Notes: generated by a model from the letters alone, not told the origin. DNA of 24,604 nucleotides from JBQKLI01 sp012798975 (GCF_052116305.1 NZ_JBQKLI010000022.1:1-24604); one strand, 5' to 3'; counted from the first letter of the stretch, positions 5,901 through 15,262 are shown. Program-made: numbers and translations.

Positions 5901-8333
5901 TTATTCCTCTATCTCTTCGTATTTTGTAACAGCAACGATACGGTCTTCTTCGCTCTTTACATCTTTTAATTTAACGCCCATAGTATCTCGTCCCTTTGTA
6001 GAAACGTCACGGACATTCAGTCTTATAATATCGCCTTTTCCAGAGATAATGATAATCTCGTCTTCCATAAGAACAAGTTTGGCAGATACGATATCTCCTG
6101 TTTTCTTGTTGATCTTATACGTTTTAACACCTTTGCCGCCCCGGTTTTGTTTCTTATAATGTTCGATCTTGGTCTTTTTACCGTATCCGTTTTCGCTCAC
6201 TACTAGTAAATAGTCGTTTTCTTCCAGGATATCCATAGAAACTACACTATCGCCATCAGCAAGGGTTATCCCTTTTACTCCTCTTCCCGATCTTCCGATA
6301 GGACGAAGGTTTTTGATCGCAAAACGAATTGCTTGGCCTTGGCGTGTAACGATCATACAGTCGGATTCTTGATTTACATTTCGTACATTGATCAATTCAT
6401 CATCGTCTTTAAGCGTGATCGCACGAATACCGTTTTTACGGATGTTTTCAAATAAATCAAATTTAACCTTTTTGATTAAACCGCATTTTGTAGCCATTAA
6501 CAGATAGGTCTTTCCATATCGTACATCCATCGGGATCACAGCGTTGATGCTTTCGCCTTTCTTAAGAGGCAGCAAGTTTACAATGGCCTGTCCTCTCGCC
6601 TGTCTTCTTCCCTCAGGAATCTGGAAGGCTCTTAAACTGTACACGGTTCCTTTATTGGAGAAGAACAGAATCGTGTTTAATGTGGATGTTATAAAGAGCG
6701 AGTCAACAAAATCGTCTTCTTTCGTCGTAAGACCCATGATTCCCTTGCCGCCTCTGTTTTGTACTTTATAAGTAGACATCGGCGTGCGTTTTACATAACC
6801 TTCGTTTGTAAGGGTAATGAGTACATCTTCTTCTTCGATCAGTTCTTCCATATTGATTTCTTCAGCTGCCGGAAGGATTTGAGAACGTCGTTCATCGCCG
6901 AATTTCTCTCTGATCTCGCTCATCTCGTCTTTGATCAGTTTGAATAATACTTCTCGGTCTTCTAAAATCTCTTTCAATCTTTTGATTTCAGAAATAAGCT
7001 CTTCAAATTCACCTTGAAGTTTCTCTCTTTCCAGTCCTTGAAGTCTTTTTAATCTCATGTCCAAAATAGACTGGGCTTGTACTTCTGAGAAATCGAATGT
7101 TTCCATCAGTTTTTCAAGAGCATCGGAATAGGCGTTTCGGATAATACGGATAATTTCATCGATATGATCGATTGCTTTTAATAAACCTTCCACAATATGC
7201 TTGCGGTCTTCTGCTTTTTTTAAGTCGAACTTTGTTCTTCGAACGACGACTTCTTCCTGATGATTTACATAAAGAGAGATTAATTCTTTAAGACCCAGCA
7301 CCTTCGGCTCCCCGTCAACTAAAGCAAGGTTGATAATTCCGAAAGTTGTCTGAAGCTGTGTATATTTGTATAAATTGTTTAAAACAATATTCGCATTGGC
7401 ATCTCTTTTTAATTCGATAACAATACGCATTCCTTTTCTTTGATCCGACTCGTCTCGAAGATCGGATATTCCTTCGATCTTTTTATCTTTAACATATTCT
7501 GCGATCTTCTGAATCAGTCTTGATTTGTTGACTTGATACGGAATTTCCGTAATGATAATACGTTCTCGTTTTTTATGTTCTTCGATACGGGCAACGGCTC
7601 GTAATGTAATCTTTCCCCGGCCTGTTTTATAGGCTCTTCGGATTCCTTCCATGCCCATAATATTGGCTCCTGTAGGAAAATCCGGTCCTTTGATAATTTC
7701 ATTTAACTCTTCTACTGTAATATCATGATTGTCGATATAAGCGATAACGCCGTCTATGGTTTCCCTTAGGTTATGTGGAGCCATATTCGTCGCCATACCA
7801 ACAGCGATCCCTGAAGATCCGTTTACAATCAAGTTTGGAAAACGAGATGGAAGAACCGTCGGTTCCATTTCCCTGCCGTCATAGTTTTCTACAAAGTCTA
7901 CCGTATCTTTATTAATATCTCGAAGCATCTCCAGGGCAAGCTTGTCCATGCGAAGCTCTGTATAACGAGGAGCCGCAGCACCGTCGCCGTCGATATTACC
8001 AAAGTTTCCCTGACCGTCTACCAAAGGATACCGCATATTGAAGTCCTGAGCTAAACGCACTGTCGCTTCATAGATTGCCGAGTCGCCGTGAGGGTGATAC
8101 TTACCCATAACTTCCCCGACTAGACGGGCAGATTTGCTGTATGCACGGTCTGGCATAAGACCCTGACCCTGCATAGCGTATATAATTCTTCTGTGTACCG
8201 GCTTCATCCCGTCCCTTACATCTGGAAGGGCACGAGAGACGATAACACTCATAGAATAGTCCAGATAGGACTCTTTCATTTTATTTTCGATATCTATATT
8301 AAAAACATTTACATGTCCTGATTCTTCAGCCAT
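5901..8333 (-). CDS. gyrA: DNA gyrase subunit A
   Basis: Catalytic breakage-reunion subunit of DNA gyrase, which introduces negative supercoils with GyrB. It is full length (810 residues) and starts at an ATG behind AAGGAGG. SRALPDVRDGMKPVHRRI (33-50) and AAPRYTELRMDK (active-site tyrosine Y124) mark the catalytic domain. The quinolone pocket reads GDSAIYEA (83-90), with serine at the main resistance position and an acidic residue four places later, so no common resistance change is seen. The C-terminal beta-pinwheel carries QNRGGKG (729-735), a near match to the GyrA box needed for DNA wrapping. The gene is 12 bases after gyrB. Confidence 0.98.
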   Translation of the reverse strand: MAEESGHVNVFNIDIENKMKESYLDYSMSVIVSRALPDVRDGMKPVHRRIIYAMQGQGLMPDRAYSKSARLVGEVMGKYHPHGDSAIYEATVRLAQDFNMRYPLVDGQGNFGNIDGDGAAAPRYTELRMDKLALEMLRDINKDTVDFVENYDGREMEPTVLPSRFPNLIVNGSSGIAVGMATNMAPHNLRETIDGVIAYIDNHDITVEELNEIIKGPDFPTGANIMGMEGIRRAYKTGRGKITLRAVARIEEHKKRERIIITEIPYQVNKSRLIQKIAEYVKDKKIEGISDLRDESDQRKGMRIVIELKRDANANIVLNNLYKYTQLQTTFGIINLALVDGEPKVLGLKELISLYVNHQEEVVVRRTKFDLKKAEDRKHIVEGLLKAIDHIDEIIRIIRNAYSDALEKLMETFDFSEVQAQSILDMRLKRLQGLEREKLQGEFEELISEIKRLKEILEDREVLFKLIKDEMSEIREKFGDERRSQILPAAEEINMEELIEEEDVLITLTNEGYVKRTPMSTYKVQNRGGKGIMGLTTKEDDFVDSLFITSTLNTILFFSNKGTVYSLRAFQIPEGRRQARGQAIVNLLPLKKGESINAVIPMDVRYGKTYLLMATKCGLIKKVKFDLFENIRKNGIRAITLKDDDELINVRNVNQESDCMIVTRQGQAIRFAIKNLRPIGRSGRGVKGITLADGDSVVSMDILEENDYLLVVSENGYGKKTKIEHYKKQNRGGKGVKTYKINKKTGDIVSAKLVLMEDEIIIISGKGDIIRLNVRDVSTKGRDTMGVKLKDVKSEEDRIVAVTKYEEIEE

Positions 8334-8345
8334 AAAGCCTCCTTA

Positions 8346-10259
8346 CTATGCGTCGATATTTTTAACATAACGCGCATTTTCTTCGATGAATTCACGTCTT
8401 GGTTCTACTTTTTCGCCCATAAGAACAGAGAACGTCTCATCGATACTGATTTTATTTTCTTCGTCGATATTTACACGAAGAAGGACTCTGTTGTCCGGGT
8501 CCATTGTGGTAGACCATAGATCTTCTGCATTCATCTCTCCAAGACCTTTGTATCTTTGGATTTTTAAATGACCACGTTCATTTTCACGGAAATACTGATC
8601 GAGTTCCTCATCGGAATAACAATATCTTATTACTTTTGTTCCTCGGATAATACCATATAAAGGCGGCTGTGCAATATACACATGCCCATTTTCAATAAGA
8701 GGTCTCATAAAACGATAGAAGAAGGTTAATAGAAGGGTCATAATATGCGCCCCGTCCACGTCCGCATCGGTCATGATGATAATTTTTCCATAACGAAGAT
8801 TATCTAAACTGAATTCCTGCCCGATTCCTGTACCGAAAGCCGTAATCATCGCTTTGATCTCGTCAGAATTTAAAATTCGGTCGAGTCTTGCCTTCTCGAT
8901 ATTTAAAATCTTTCCTCTCAAAGGAAGGATGGCTTGGAAGGTACTGTCCCTGCCGCTTTTTGCGGAACCGCCGGCAGAATCACCCTCTACAAGATAAATT
9001 TCATTTACCTCAATATCTGTTTCGGAACAATCCGCCAGTTTCCCAGGAAGAGGAGTGTTGTCTAAGATAGATCTTTTTCTCGTTAAATCTCTCGCCTTTC
9101 TAGCAGCCATACGGGCTCTTTGGGAGCTTAAAGCTTTTTCGATAATGGTTTTTCCTGTTTGAGGATGCTCTTCGAGATAGGTTGCAATCCCTTCATAAAG
9201 AATAGAATCTACAATTCCCCGGCTCTCGCCGTTTCCAAGCTTTGCTTTCGTCTGTCCTTCAAACTGGGGACTGAAAAGCTTAATAGATACAATCGCTGTA
9301 ATCCCTTCTCGTACATCTTCTCCTGAAAGATTTTCTTCTTTTTCTTTAATAATATTCTTGCTGCGGCCGTAATCGTTGATGCAGCGTGTCAAGGCAGAAC
9401 GGAAACCGCTTAGATGGGTTCCCCCTTCTGTCGTATGAATATTGTTGGCAAAAGAAATAACATTTTCGCTATAGCTCTCTGTATACTGAATCGCCACTTC
9501 TACTTCAGATTCTTCTCTTTTGCCTTCTACATAGATGACATCCTCATGAATCGGTGTCTTTTTTCGGTTGATATATTCTACAAAAGACTTGATTCCGCCT
9601 TCATAATAGAATGTTTCATCCGTATCATCACGATCATCTCTTAATGTGATAGTGATTCCTTTGTTTAAGAAAGCCATCTCTCTAAAACGGCGGACCAGTA
9701 CGTCTTTTTCAAAAATAACTGTATCGAAAATCTGAGGATCCGGTTTGAAATGAATCTTCGTTCCTGTTCCCTTGATCTTCTTGCCTTTATCGATATCGCA
9801 GACCTTAATACCCCGTTCGAATTTCTGAGAATACTCGTACCCGTCTCTGTGAACTGTCGCTACAAGCCACTCGGATAAAGCATTTACTACAGAAACCCCT
9901 ACACCGTGAAGACCTCCGGATACTTTATAGGCGCTGTTGTCGAATTTACCTCCTGCATGGAGTTTTGTAAGTACTGTTTCTAATGCGGAGATCCCTGTTT
10001 TTGGATGCTTGTCTACAGGAATACCGGAACCATTATCGATAACAGAGAGGGAACCATCCTTGTGGATTTCAACATTGATCGTATCGCAGACTCCTGCTAA
10101 AGCCTCATCGATACTGTTGTCTACAACTTCGTAAACAAGATGATGAAGACCGGTTGCCGAAGTCGAACCGATATACATCCCTGGACGCAAACGTACGGGT
10201 TCCAATCCTTCTAGAACCTGTATATCCTTCGCTGTATAATTTCTATTTTGTTCTGTCAT
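8346..10259 (-). CDS. gyrB: DNA gyrase subunit B
   Basis: ATPase subunit of gyrase, 637 residues from the ATG at 10259. An upstream in-frame TTG (10265) lies too close to the AAAGGA site to be preferred. GHKL ATPase motifs are present: VVDNSIDEALAG, DNGSG (75-79) and GGLHGVG (115-121). The TOPRIM domain has EGDSAGGSA (425-433) and DADVDG (496-501), and the C-terminal QRYKGLGEMNAEDLW segment that contacts GyrA is complete. It lacks the about 170-residue insertion of gammaproteobacterial GyrB, as expected for Firmicutes. It sits between remB and gyrA in one leftward transcription unit. Confidence 0.98.
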   Translation of the reverse strand: MTEQNRNYTAKDIQVLEGLEPVRLRPGMYIGSTSATGLHHLVYEVVDNSIDEALAGVCDTINVEIHKDGSLSVIDNGSGIPVDKHPKTGISALETVLTKLHAGGKFDNSAYKVSGGLHGVGVSVVNALSEWLVATVHRDGYEYSQKFERGIKVCDIDKGKKIKGTGTKIHFKPDPQIFDTVIFEKDVLVRRFREMAFLNKGITITLRDDRDDTDETFYYEGGIKSFVEYINRKKTPIHEDVIYVEGKREESEVEVAIQYTESYSENVISFANNIHTTEGGTHLSGFRSALTRCINDYGRSKNIIKEKEENLSGEDVREGITAIVSIKLFSPQFEGQTKAKLGNGESRGIVDSILYEGIATYLEEHPQTGKTIIEKALSSQRARMAARKARDLTRKRSILDNTPLPGKLADCSETDIEVNEIYLVEGDSAGGSAKSGRDSTFQAILPLRGKILNIEKARLDRILNSDEIKAMITAFGTGIGQEFSLDNLRYGKIIIMTDADVDGAHIMTLLLTFFYRFMRPLIENGHVYIAQPPLYGIIRGTKVIRYCYSDEELDQYFRENERGHLKIQRYKGLGEMNAEDLWSTTMDPDNRVLLRVNIDEENKISIDETFSVLMGEKVEPRREFIEENARYVKNIDA

Positions 10260-10271
10260 ACTCAATCCTTT

Positions 10272-10511
10272 CTAAATAACAAATCTTTTTATCAAAGTTT
10301 GCGTTGTGAAAGAGGAAATATATAATTCTTCTTTTTCTTTTCGTTGTACTACTATATATGAATGTATCTTGTGAACTGTATTTGGATTGGCTATTTTCCC
10401 CTCTTTAATTAAGGAGGAAATCCTATGATCTTTCATAGCCGTTTCCTTTGTGAGAATGATAAGAATATCTTCCCAATTTAATATTATATCATTTCCGATG
10501 TCTAAATACAT
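10272..10511 (-). CDS. remB: RemA/RemB-family (DUF370) regulatory protein
   Basis: Small protein of 79 residues beginning MYLDIGNDIILNWEDILIIL, which matches the DUF370 family containing RemA and RemB. RemA is a DNA-binding regulator of biofilm matrix genes in Bacillus subtilis, and RemB (YaaB) is encoded at this same place between recF and gyrB. The start overlaps the recF stop region by 10 bases and has AAAGGACG upstream. Symbol assigned from similarity plus position; function in this organism is unproven. Confidence 0.8.
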   Translation of the reverse strand: MYLDIGNDIILNWEDILIILTKETAMKDHRISSLIKEGKIANPNTVHKIHSYIVVQRKEKEELYISSFTTQTLIKRFVI

Positions 10512-11614
10512 AATTCGTCCTTTAATTTTCCTTTTTCGATCTGAAAAATCTTGCCCTCTTTGATATTTATATTTTTTAAAAAATCAGTATTTACTGCTGT
10601 AATCATAGACTGATAAGGACTTAAAACTTTTAACAGGAATTTGATTCTCTTTTCGTCTAGTTCGGAAAATACATCGTCTAATAAAATAACAGGACTTGTT
10701 TCCTTCGTCTGTTCAAATAATTTCAGCTGGGCAAGCTTTAAAGAAAGAATTGCTGTTCTCTGCTGCCCTTGGGAAGCGTATGCCTTTGTATTATGCCCGT
10801 TGATATCGATTAAAAGATCGTCCCGATGAGGTCCAACAGAAGTAAAACCTGTATACAAATCTTTCTCTTGATTGGCCATCAGTTTATTATAAAAATCTTT
10901 CTGAATTTCCATAATCGTTCCTCTATAAAGAACAGAAGAATCGTACTCTAATGTTAAAGTTTCCTCTTCTTCGGATAAAATACCATGGAATTTTCTCGCA
11001 TAATACTCCAACCGCTTTACATACTCTCTTCTTAAATGAAGAATAATCGCCCCGGCTTTTACAAAATCTATGGTGATAGCACGCAGCTGTTCTCTAAAAT
11101 AACGGCTGCTTTTGCCTTTTTTCATAAGATGATTGCGATGTTCTAACAATCTTTTATAATTTCTTAAAGTATTTCGATATCCTGAAATCATCGAAATCAC
11201 TTCATCTAAAAAATCTCGTCGATAGCTCTTGCCGTTTTTTATAATACTAAATTCATCCGGCGTAAACACGATAATATCGAAAAAACTCCGCAGTTCCTTT
11301 AATGTATCGATAGGTTCTTCGTTGATACGGATGATTTTTTTCTTGTCTTTCGAAAGTTTTACTTCTATTTTTTCCCGAATTCCTTCCGTATTTGCTGCTG
11401 TTTTCAGATAAGCATTTTCATGATCGAAATGAATCAGCTCCCGATCCTTGTTCTGCTTAAAAGTCTTTCCTTTTGCGCTAAAATACAGCCCCTCAAGAAT
11501 ATTCGTCTTTCCCTGGGCGTTGTCGCCGATAATAAAATTATATTTATGTGAAAAATCCAGCTCTATTTTTTCAAAATTTCTGAAATATAATAGATATATA
11601 TTTTCTATGAACAC
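10502..11614 (-). CDS. recF: DNA replication/repair protein RecF
   Basis: SMC-like ATPase that loads RecA at gaps in single-stranded DNA with RecO and RecR. It has the usual length for the family (370 residues). It starts MFIENIYLLYFRNFEKIEL, has a Walker A motif GDNAQGKT (30-37), the ABC signature SQGQQRT (281-287) and Walker B ILLDDVFSELD (310-320). It begins 10 bases after the S4-domain gene and overlaps remB by 10 bases, consistent with a coupled operon. Confidence 0.97.
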   Translation of the reverse strand: MFIENIYLLYFRNFEKIELDFSHKYNFIIGDNAQGKTNILEGLYFSAKGKTFKQNKDRELIHFDHENAYLKTAANTEGIREKIEVKLSKDKKKIIRINEEPIDTLKELRSFFDIIVFTPDEFSIIKNGKSYRRDFLDEVISMISGYRNTLRNYKRLLEHRNHLMKKGKSSRYFREQLRAITIDFVKAGAIILHLRREYVKRLEYYARKFHGILSEEEETLTLEYDSSVLYRGTIMEIQKDFYNKLMANQEKDLYTGFTSVGPHRDDLLIDINGHNTKAYASQGQQRTAILSLKLAQLKLFEQTKETSPVILLDDVFSELDEKRIKFLLKVLSPYQSMITAVNTDFLKNINIKEGKIFQIEKGKLKDELCI

Positions 11615-11624
11615 TCATAGTCTC

Positions 11625-11831
11625 CTATTTTATTCGATAAGACTCCCCGGCAAACTCGACCTCATCACCAGAGCGAAGCTTTTTGCCTCTTCTCGTTTCC
11701 TCTTCTCCGTTGACCTTCACTTTCCCTTCTGCAATAAGCTCTTTCGCTTCCCCGCCGCTCATCACAATCTCAGCATATTTCAAAAACTGATCCAACTTAA
11801 TAAATTCCGTCTTAATCTCAAATTCCTTCAT
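11625..11831 (-). CDS. yaaA: S4-domain RNA-binding protein YaaA
   Basis: Small S4 RNA-binding protein (68 residues) of the YaaA/RlbA type found between dnaN and recF in many Firmicutes. The S4 fold is seen in FIKLDQFLKYAEIVMSGGEAKELIAEGKVKVNGE followed by RRGKKLRSGDEVEF. It begins at an ATG with AAGGAG upstream and lies 10 bases before recF. In this family a role in ribosome biogenesis is suspected; the sequence alone does not show it. Confidence 0.9.
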   Translation of the reverse strand: MKEFEIKTEFIKLDQFLKYAEIVMSGGEAKELIAEGKVKVNGEEETRRGKKLRSGDEVEFAGESYRIK

Positions 11832-12010
11832 AAAAAACTCCTTCTCCTTATAATAAGGATTTATTTAATGATTATTTAATATATTATCTAGTTGTATTTA
11901 TAATGCTTTAACTTTCTTAAGGATAATTGATTTTTCATTAGAATATATTCACTTCTTTTATTTTGCGTATCACTTTATATCAAACGCAGAAAAATAAACG
12001 TATTTTTTAT

Positions 12011-12047
12011 TTTTCCACTCTAATTCCCCTCTCCCCTCTTTCACACT
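12011..12047. repeat. CT-rich intergenic module between yaaA and dnaN
   Basis: TTTTCCACT, then CTAAT, then TCCCCTCTCCCCTCT and TCACACT. It matches 3567-3606 at nearly every position and is otherwise unexplained. The rest of the 11832-12063 gap is AT-rich with no gene or strong terminator. Confidence 0.6.
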
Positions 12048-12063
12048 TCACACTTTCTTTAAC

Positions 12064-13161
12064 CTAGTCCCTCGCCAATCGAACCGGCAGTACTAAATAA
12101 GTGTAGTCCTCATCTTCTGATACTGGATGGAAGATACATGGATTCAAAGAACCGGTCATTAAAAGTTCGCATTCTTCGCTTTCCATCGCTTTCAAACCTT
12201 CCAATAAATACTTTGCATTGAAGGCGATTTCTAGATCATCCCCCTCCTGCTTGCACTGGATGCTTTCATTTACAGATCCGATATCGGAATTCGAACTGAT
12301 GTAAAGAGTTTGATCTTCGATATTAAGCTTTACAAGATTTGCTTTTTCTTCCCTAGCTAATAAAGAAGCTCTTTCCAAAGAGTTTTGGAAATCAACTCGG
12401 TTGATCACAAGTTTTGTTGTAGGATCTGTTTCCATAATATCCTTATAATTTATAAATTTCCCTTCCAATAAACGTGAATATACGATCGTTGAATCCAAAT
12501 AGAAAATCACATTACCCGGTACAAACTGGATACGGATATTGTCTTCTATAATGATCTTTTGAAGTTCCTGTAACGCCCTTGCTGGAATAATCTCATTTAC
12601 AGTTGCCGACGTTTCATTTTTTATCTTCCTTAAAGAGATACGAAAACCGTCCAAAGCGACAAAATCTAATAAAGAATCTTCTAAACGAAATAAAACTCCT
12701 GTTAAGGCTGGTCTTGTTTCATCTAAGGATGCAGCAAATACCGTCTGGCGAATCGCTTGTTTCATGGTTTCTGCGTCAAGGGTAATTTCTGCTTCACCAT
12801 TTTTTTCTGGTAATTGTGGATAATCCAAAGCATCTTGTCCCATAAGATTGAATTCAGAATTTTCGCATTTAATATTGATTTTTTCGTTTTTTATCTTAAT
12901 ATCCACCATAGAATTAGGAAGTTTTCGGACAATATTGCCGATAATATTCGAATGAATAACAATTTCCCCTTCTTCTTCTACTACACAGTCGGCTATAGTT
13001 TCGATACTTAATTCCAAGTCTGTAGAAATGAGTTTTAATTGATTATCTTTAGCGACAAATAATATACCTTCCAAAATTTGGACAGTGGTTCTGGAGGAAA
13101 TTGCTTTTTGGGCTATATTTATATGTTTTAAAAGTTCTTTTTGTGATATTTGTATGTGCAT
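12064..13161 (-). CDS. dnaN: DNA polymerase III beta subunit (sliding clamp)
   Basis: The 365-residue protein forms the dimeric ring that tethers the replicative polymerase. It begins MHIQISQKELLKHINIAQKAISSRTT and contains the usual clamp features: the ILEGILF segment, FAASLDETRPALTGV near the subdomain junction, and a C terminus ending YLVLPVRLARD, where the MPVR/LPVR residues form part of the partner-binding pocket. AAAGGAG lies upstream of the start. It is separated from dnaA by the origin unwinding region. Confidence 0.98.
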   Translation of the reverse strand: MHIQISQKELLKHINIAQKAISSRTTVQILEGILFVAKDNQLKLISTDLELSIETIADCVVEEEGEIVIHSNIIGNIVRKLPNSMVDIKIKNEKINIKCENSEFNLMGQDALDYPQLPEKNGEAEITLDAETMKQAIRQTVFAASLDETRPALTGVLFRLEDSLLDFVALDGFRISLRKIKNETSATVNEIIPARALQELQKIIIEDNIRIQFVPGNVIFYLDSTIVYSRLLEGKFINYKDIMETDPTTKLVINRVDFQNSLERASLLAREEKANLVKLNIEDQTLYISSNSDIGSVNESIQCKQEGDDLEIAFNAKYLLEGLKAMESEECELLMTGSLNPCIFHPVSEDEDYTYLVLPVRLARD

Positions 13162-13424
13162 AATTTGAACTCCTTTGTGTAGGTTTATAAAAATAATATA
13201 TAAAGAGATAGTAGTAGTAATAGTAGGGGCTGTGTATATTGTGGATAACTCGATTTATGTTGATATTTACGTGATTTTGCTATGGGAGAAGCTGGTGGAT
13301 AGATTATCCACAAATCCCAGAGTTATCAACAGTATCAACAATTTGTCCCGGAGTTTTCCGGGTTTTGACTTATCCACAACTTATCCACAATGGATAAGTC
13401 TACTTATCCCAAATCTTTTGTGGA
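13162..13424. other. oriC right part: DnaA-box cluster and DNA unwinding module between dnaA and dnaN
   Basis: DnaA boxes: exact 9-mers at 13240-13248 (TGTGGATAA), 13304-13312, 13370-13378 and 13381-13389 (TTATCCACA), near matches at 13323-13331 (TTATCAACA) and 13231-13239. Beside the box at 13240 is a GC-rich step (GGGGC, 13226-13230), then six TAG/TAA triplets at 13209-13226, then AT-rich DNA at 13181-13208. On the minus strand the order is box, GC step, trios, AT-rich DNA. This is the basal unwinding module known from Bacillus subtilis oriC, where DnaA moves from the boxes onto the trios to open the duplex. Confidence 0.88.
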
Positions 13425-14834
13425 CTATTGATTCTTGATTTCTTGAATCAAATCCTGGATTTCTTTTCGTAAAGACTCGTCTTTTGTCATATCCGCCGTA
13501 ATTTTATCGATTCCATGCATGATCGTGCTGTGGTCGCGGTTAAAGGAGTTGGCAATCTTCATTAAAGAAAGATCTGTTAGCTGCCTGCAAAGATACATGG
13601 CGATTTGTCTCGGGTAGGCGATCTGCTTTGCTCTTGATTTTGAACTGAAGTCATCGGTTTCTAGATGATAGTTTGCAGCGACAATTTCTTGAATCAGTTC
13701 TAATGTAACAGGTTTCCGTTCTTTTTCCGCGATTACCTTTTTCAAAGCATCTTTTGCCAAGGCGATATCGATATTTTTATTCTTCATTAAAGAAGAATAG
13801 GCAAGAACCGTCAACAATGCTCCTTCCAGTTCTCGGATATTGGATTTGATATTCATGGCGATATACTCCAAGACTTCCATCGGCATGTCTTTTCTTTCAT
13901 GATTGAGCTTAGCCTGAAGGATTGCTACACGTGTTTCATAATCCGGCATTTGAATATCGGTCATTAAACCCCATTCGAACCTTGAAATTAGACGTTCCTC
14001 TAAAGTTTTGATTTCTTTCGGCGGTCTATCGGAAGAAATAATGATCTGTTTGTTTTGAGTATAAAGATCATTGAAGGTATGGAAGAATTCTTCCTGAGTT
14101 CCTGTTTTACCTGCGATAAACTGGATATCGTCGATTAAAAGCACATCGATTCTCCTGTATTTGTCTCGAAACTCGATGTTTTTTGTCGTCGATTTGTTTC
14201 CGATGGATGCGATTAGTTCATTGGTAAATTTTTCGCTGCTGATATAAGAGACTTTCATATCAGGATCTTTCCGAAGAATCTCATGGGCGATAGCCTGCAT
14301 TAAATGGGTTTTTCCAAGACCTGCCCCTCCCCATATAAAAAGAGGATTGTATTGAGTCGCAGGATTTTCTGCAACAGCTCTTGACGCCGCCAAAGCAAGC
14401 TCGTTGGATTTTCCTTTTACAAAGGTATCAAAGGTATACTTTGGATTTAGAAGCTGGCGATTGGAATCATATTTTTTCTTCGGCTTTCCTTTATTTTCTT
14501 CTTGAGCTTCTTCTTCGGAAATATCGAAATACTGCTGGCCTAAAGCATTCACTTTCTTTTCCGGGTTCAAGTCCACAAGGGGTTGATCGCTGGGATCAAT
14601 AATGGTGATGGTCGGTTCTTTATTTAAAAGGAAACCTAAAGCGCGGCTGATATAATCCATATACTTTGAAAGGATCATTTTTTTGATATAAGCATTGGGA
14701 GCAAATAAAATCAGCTCATCTTCTGTTAGTTTTTTTGGCACCAAAGGCAGAATCCAGGTTCCAAACTGGGTTGGATTTAAATCAATCTCGACCATTGTCA
14801 GCACCTCGGACCAAATTTCATTTATATCTGACAT
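13425..14834 (-). CDS. dnaA: Chromosomal replication initiator protein DnaA
   Basis: AAA+ initiator that binds DnaA boxes and opens the origin (469 residues). Domain I is at the N terminus (IWSEVLTMVEIDLNPTQFGTW), a variable linker occupies about 85-130, and the AAA+ domain has Walker A GGAGLGKTH (169-177), Walker B LLIDD (232-236) and the LISRFEWGL segment (R285). The C-terminal domain IV carries NSFNRDHSTIMHGIDKI (429-445), the box-binding helix-turn-helix signature. GGAGGAAC precedes the start. DnaA boxes lie on both sides of the gene, including between its probable promoter and start, so autoregulation is likely. Confidence 0.99.
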   Translation of the reverse strand: MSDINEIWSEVLTMVEIDLNPTQFGTWILPLVPKKLTEDELILFAPNAYIKKMILSKYMDYISRALGFLLNKEPTITIIDPSDQPLVDLNPEKKVNALGQQYFDISEEEAQEENKGKPKKKYDSNRQLLNPKYTFDTFVKGKSNELALAASRAVAENPATQYNPLFIWGGAGLGKTHLMQAIAHEILRKDPDMKVSYISSEKFTNELIASIGNKSTTKNIEFRDKYRRIDVLLIDDIQFIAGKTGTQEEFFHTFNDLYTQNKQIIISSDRPPKEIKTLEERLISRFEWGLMTDIQMPDYETRVAILQAKLNHERKDMPMEVLEYIAMNIKSNIRELEGALLTVLAYSSLMKNKNIDIALAKDALKKVIAEKERKPVTLELIQEIVAANYHLETDDFSSKSRAKQIAYPRQIAMYLCRQLTDLSLMKIANSFNRDHSTIMHGIDKITADMTKDESLRKEIQDLIQEIKNQ

Positions 14835-15070
14835 AGTTCCTCCGTTCTAGTTATTCACAAACTTATACACAATTTATTCCACTTACCCACAATTTTCAAA
14901 GGGGATTTTCTTGGAAATGAGAGGAAAAAAGATACTTTATCCACAAATTCAAGAGTTATCCACAACGATTGGGAAAAAAAATATTGTGGATGGAATTTGA
15001 ATTGGAATTCAGCCCTTCTGTAAATATTTTCGCTGATTTTCAAAATATATCCACAAATTATCCACAACGG
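14835..15070. other. oriC left part: DnaA-box cluster upstream of dnaA
   Basis: Exact TTATCCACA boxes occur at 14937-14945, 14956-14964 and 15058-15066. Near matches are at 14851-14859 (TTATTCACA), 14863-14871 (TTATACACA), 14883-14891 (TTACCCACA), 15047-15055 (ATATCCACA) and, inverted, 14985-14993 (TGTGGATGG). Together with the cluster behind dnaA this gives the bipartite origin typical of many Firmicutes. The cluster also covers the dnaA leader and may repress the gene. Confidence 0.88.
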
Positions 15071-15097
15071 TAAAAGAATAATTTTCATATTGCATTT

Positions 15098-15126
15098 ATT
15101 ATATCAAATAGGCTCTGCCGTTACAA
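15098..15126 (-). promoter_or_regulatory. Probable dnaA promoter
   Basis: On the minus strand TTGTAA (15126-15121) and TATAAT (15103-15098) are 17 bases apart, pointing toward dnaA with the DnaA-box cluster downstream. Confidence 0.6.
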
Positions 15127-15178
15127 ATTTTATAGGGTCTAAATAGTTGAAATTATCTGCTTTATTGCCTTTTTTTCC

Positions 15179-15207
15179 TTGACATTCGAAGGTCATCTCA
15201 TTATAAT
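15179..15207 (+). promoter_or_regulatory. Promoter of the rpmH-rnpA-yidD-yidC-jag operon
   Basis: Perfect consensus: TTGACA at 15179-15184, a 17-base spacer and TATAAT at 15202-15207, about 55 bases before rpmH. This is the strongest promoter-like match in the window. Confidence 0.85.
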
Positions 15208-15262
15208 AGTTTTAGTGTTTTTTTCCATAGTTCAACAATCACTTGAGGGAGGTGTTTATAAA

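Noticed and set aside
8067..8090. Quinolone-resistance substitution in GyrA
   Set aside because: The motif reads GDSAIYEA with the usual serine and an acidic residue, the common susceptible pattern for Gram-positive bacteria.
13175..13438. 87-codon plus-strand reading frame between dnaA and dnaN
   Set aside because: It is formed by DnaA boxes, trios and AT-rich origin DNA and has no supporting start signal.
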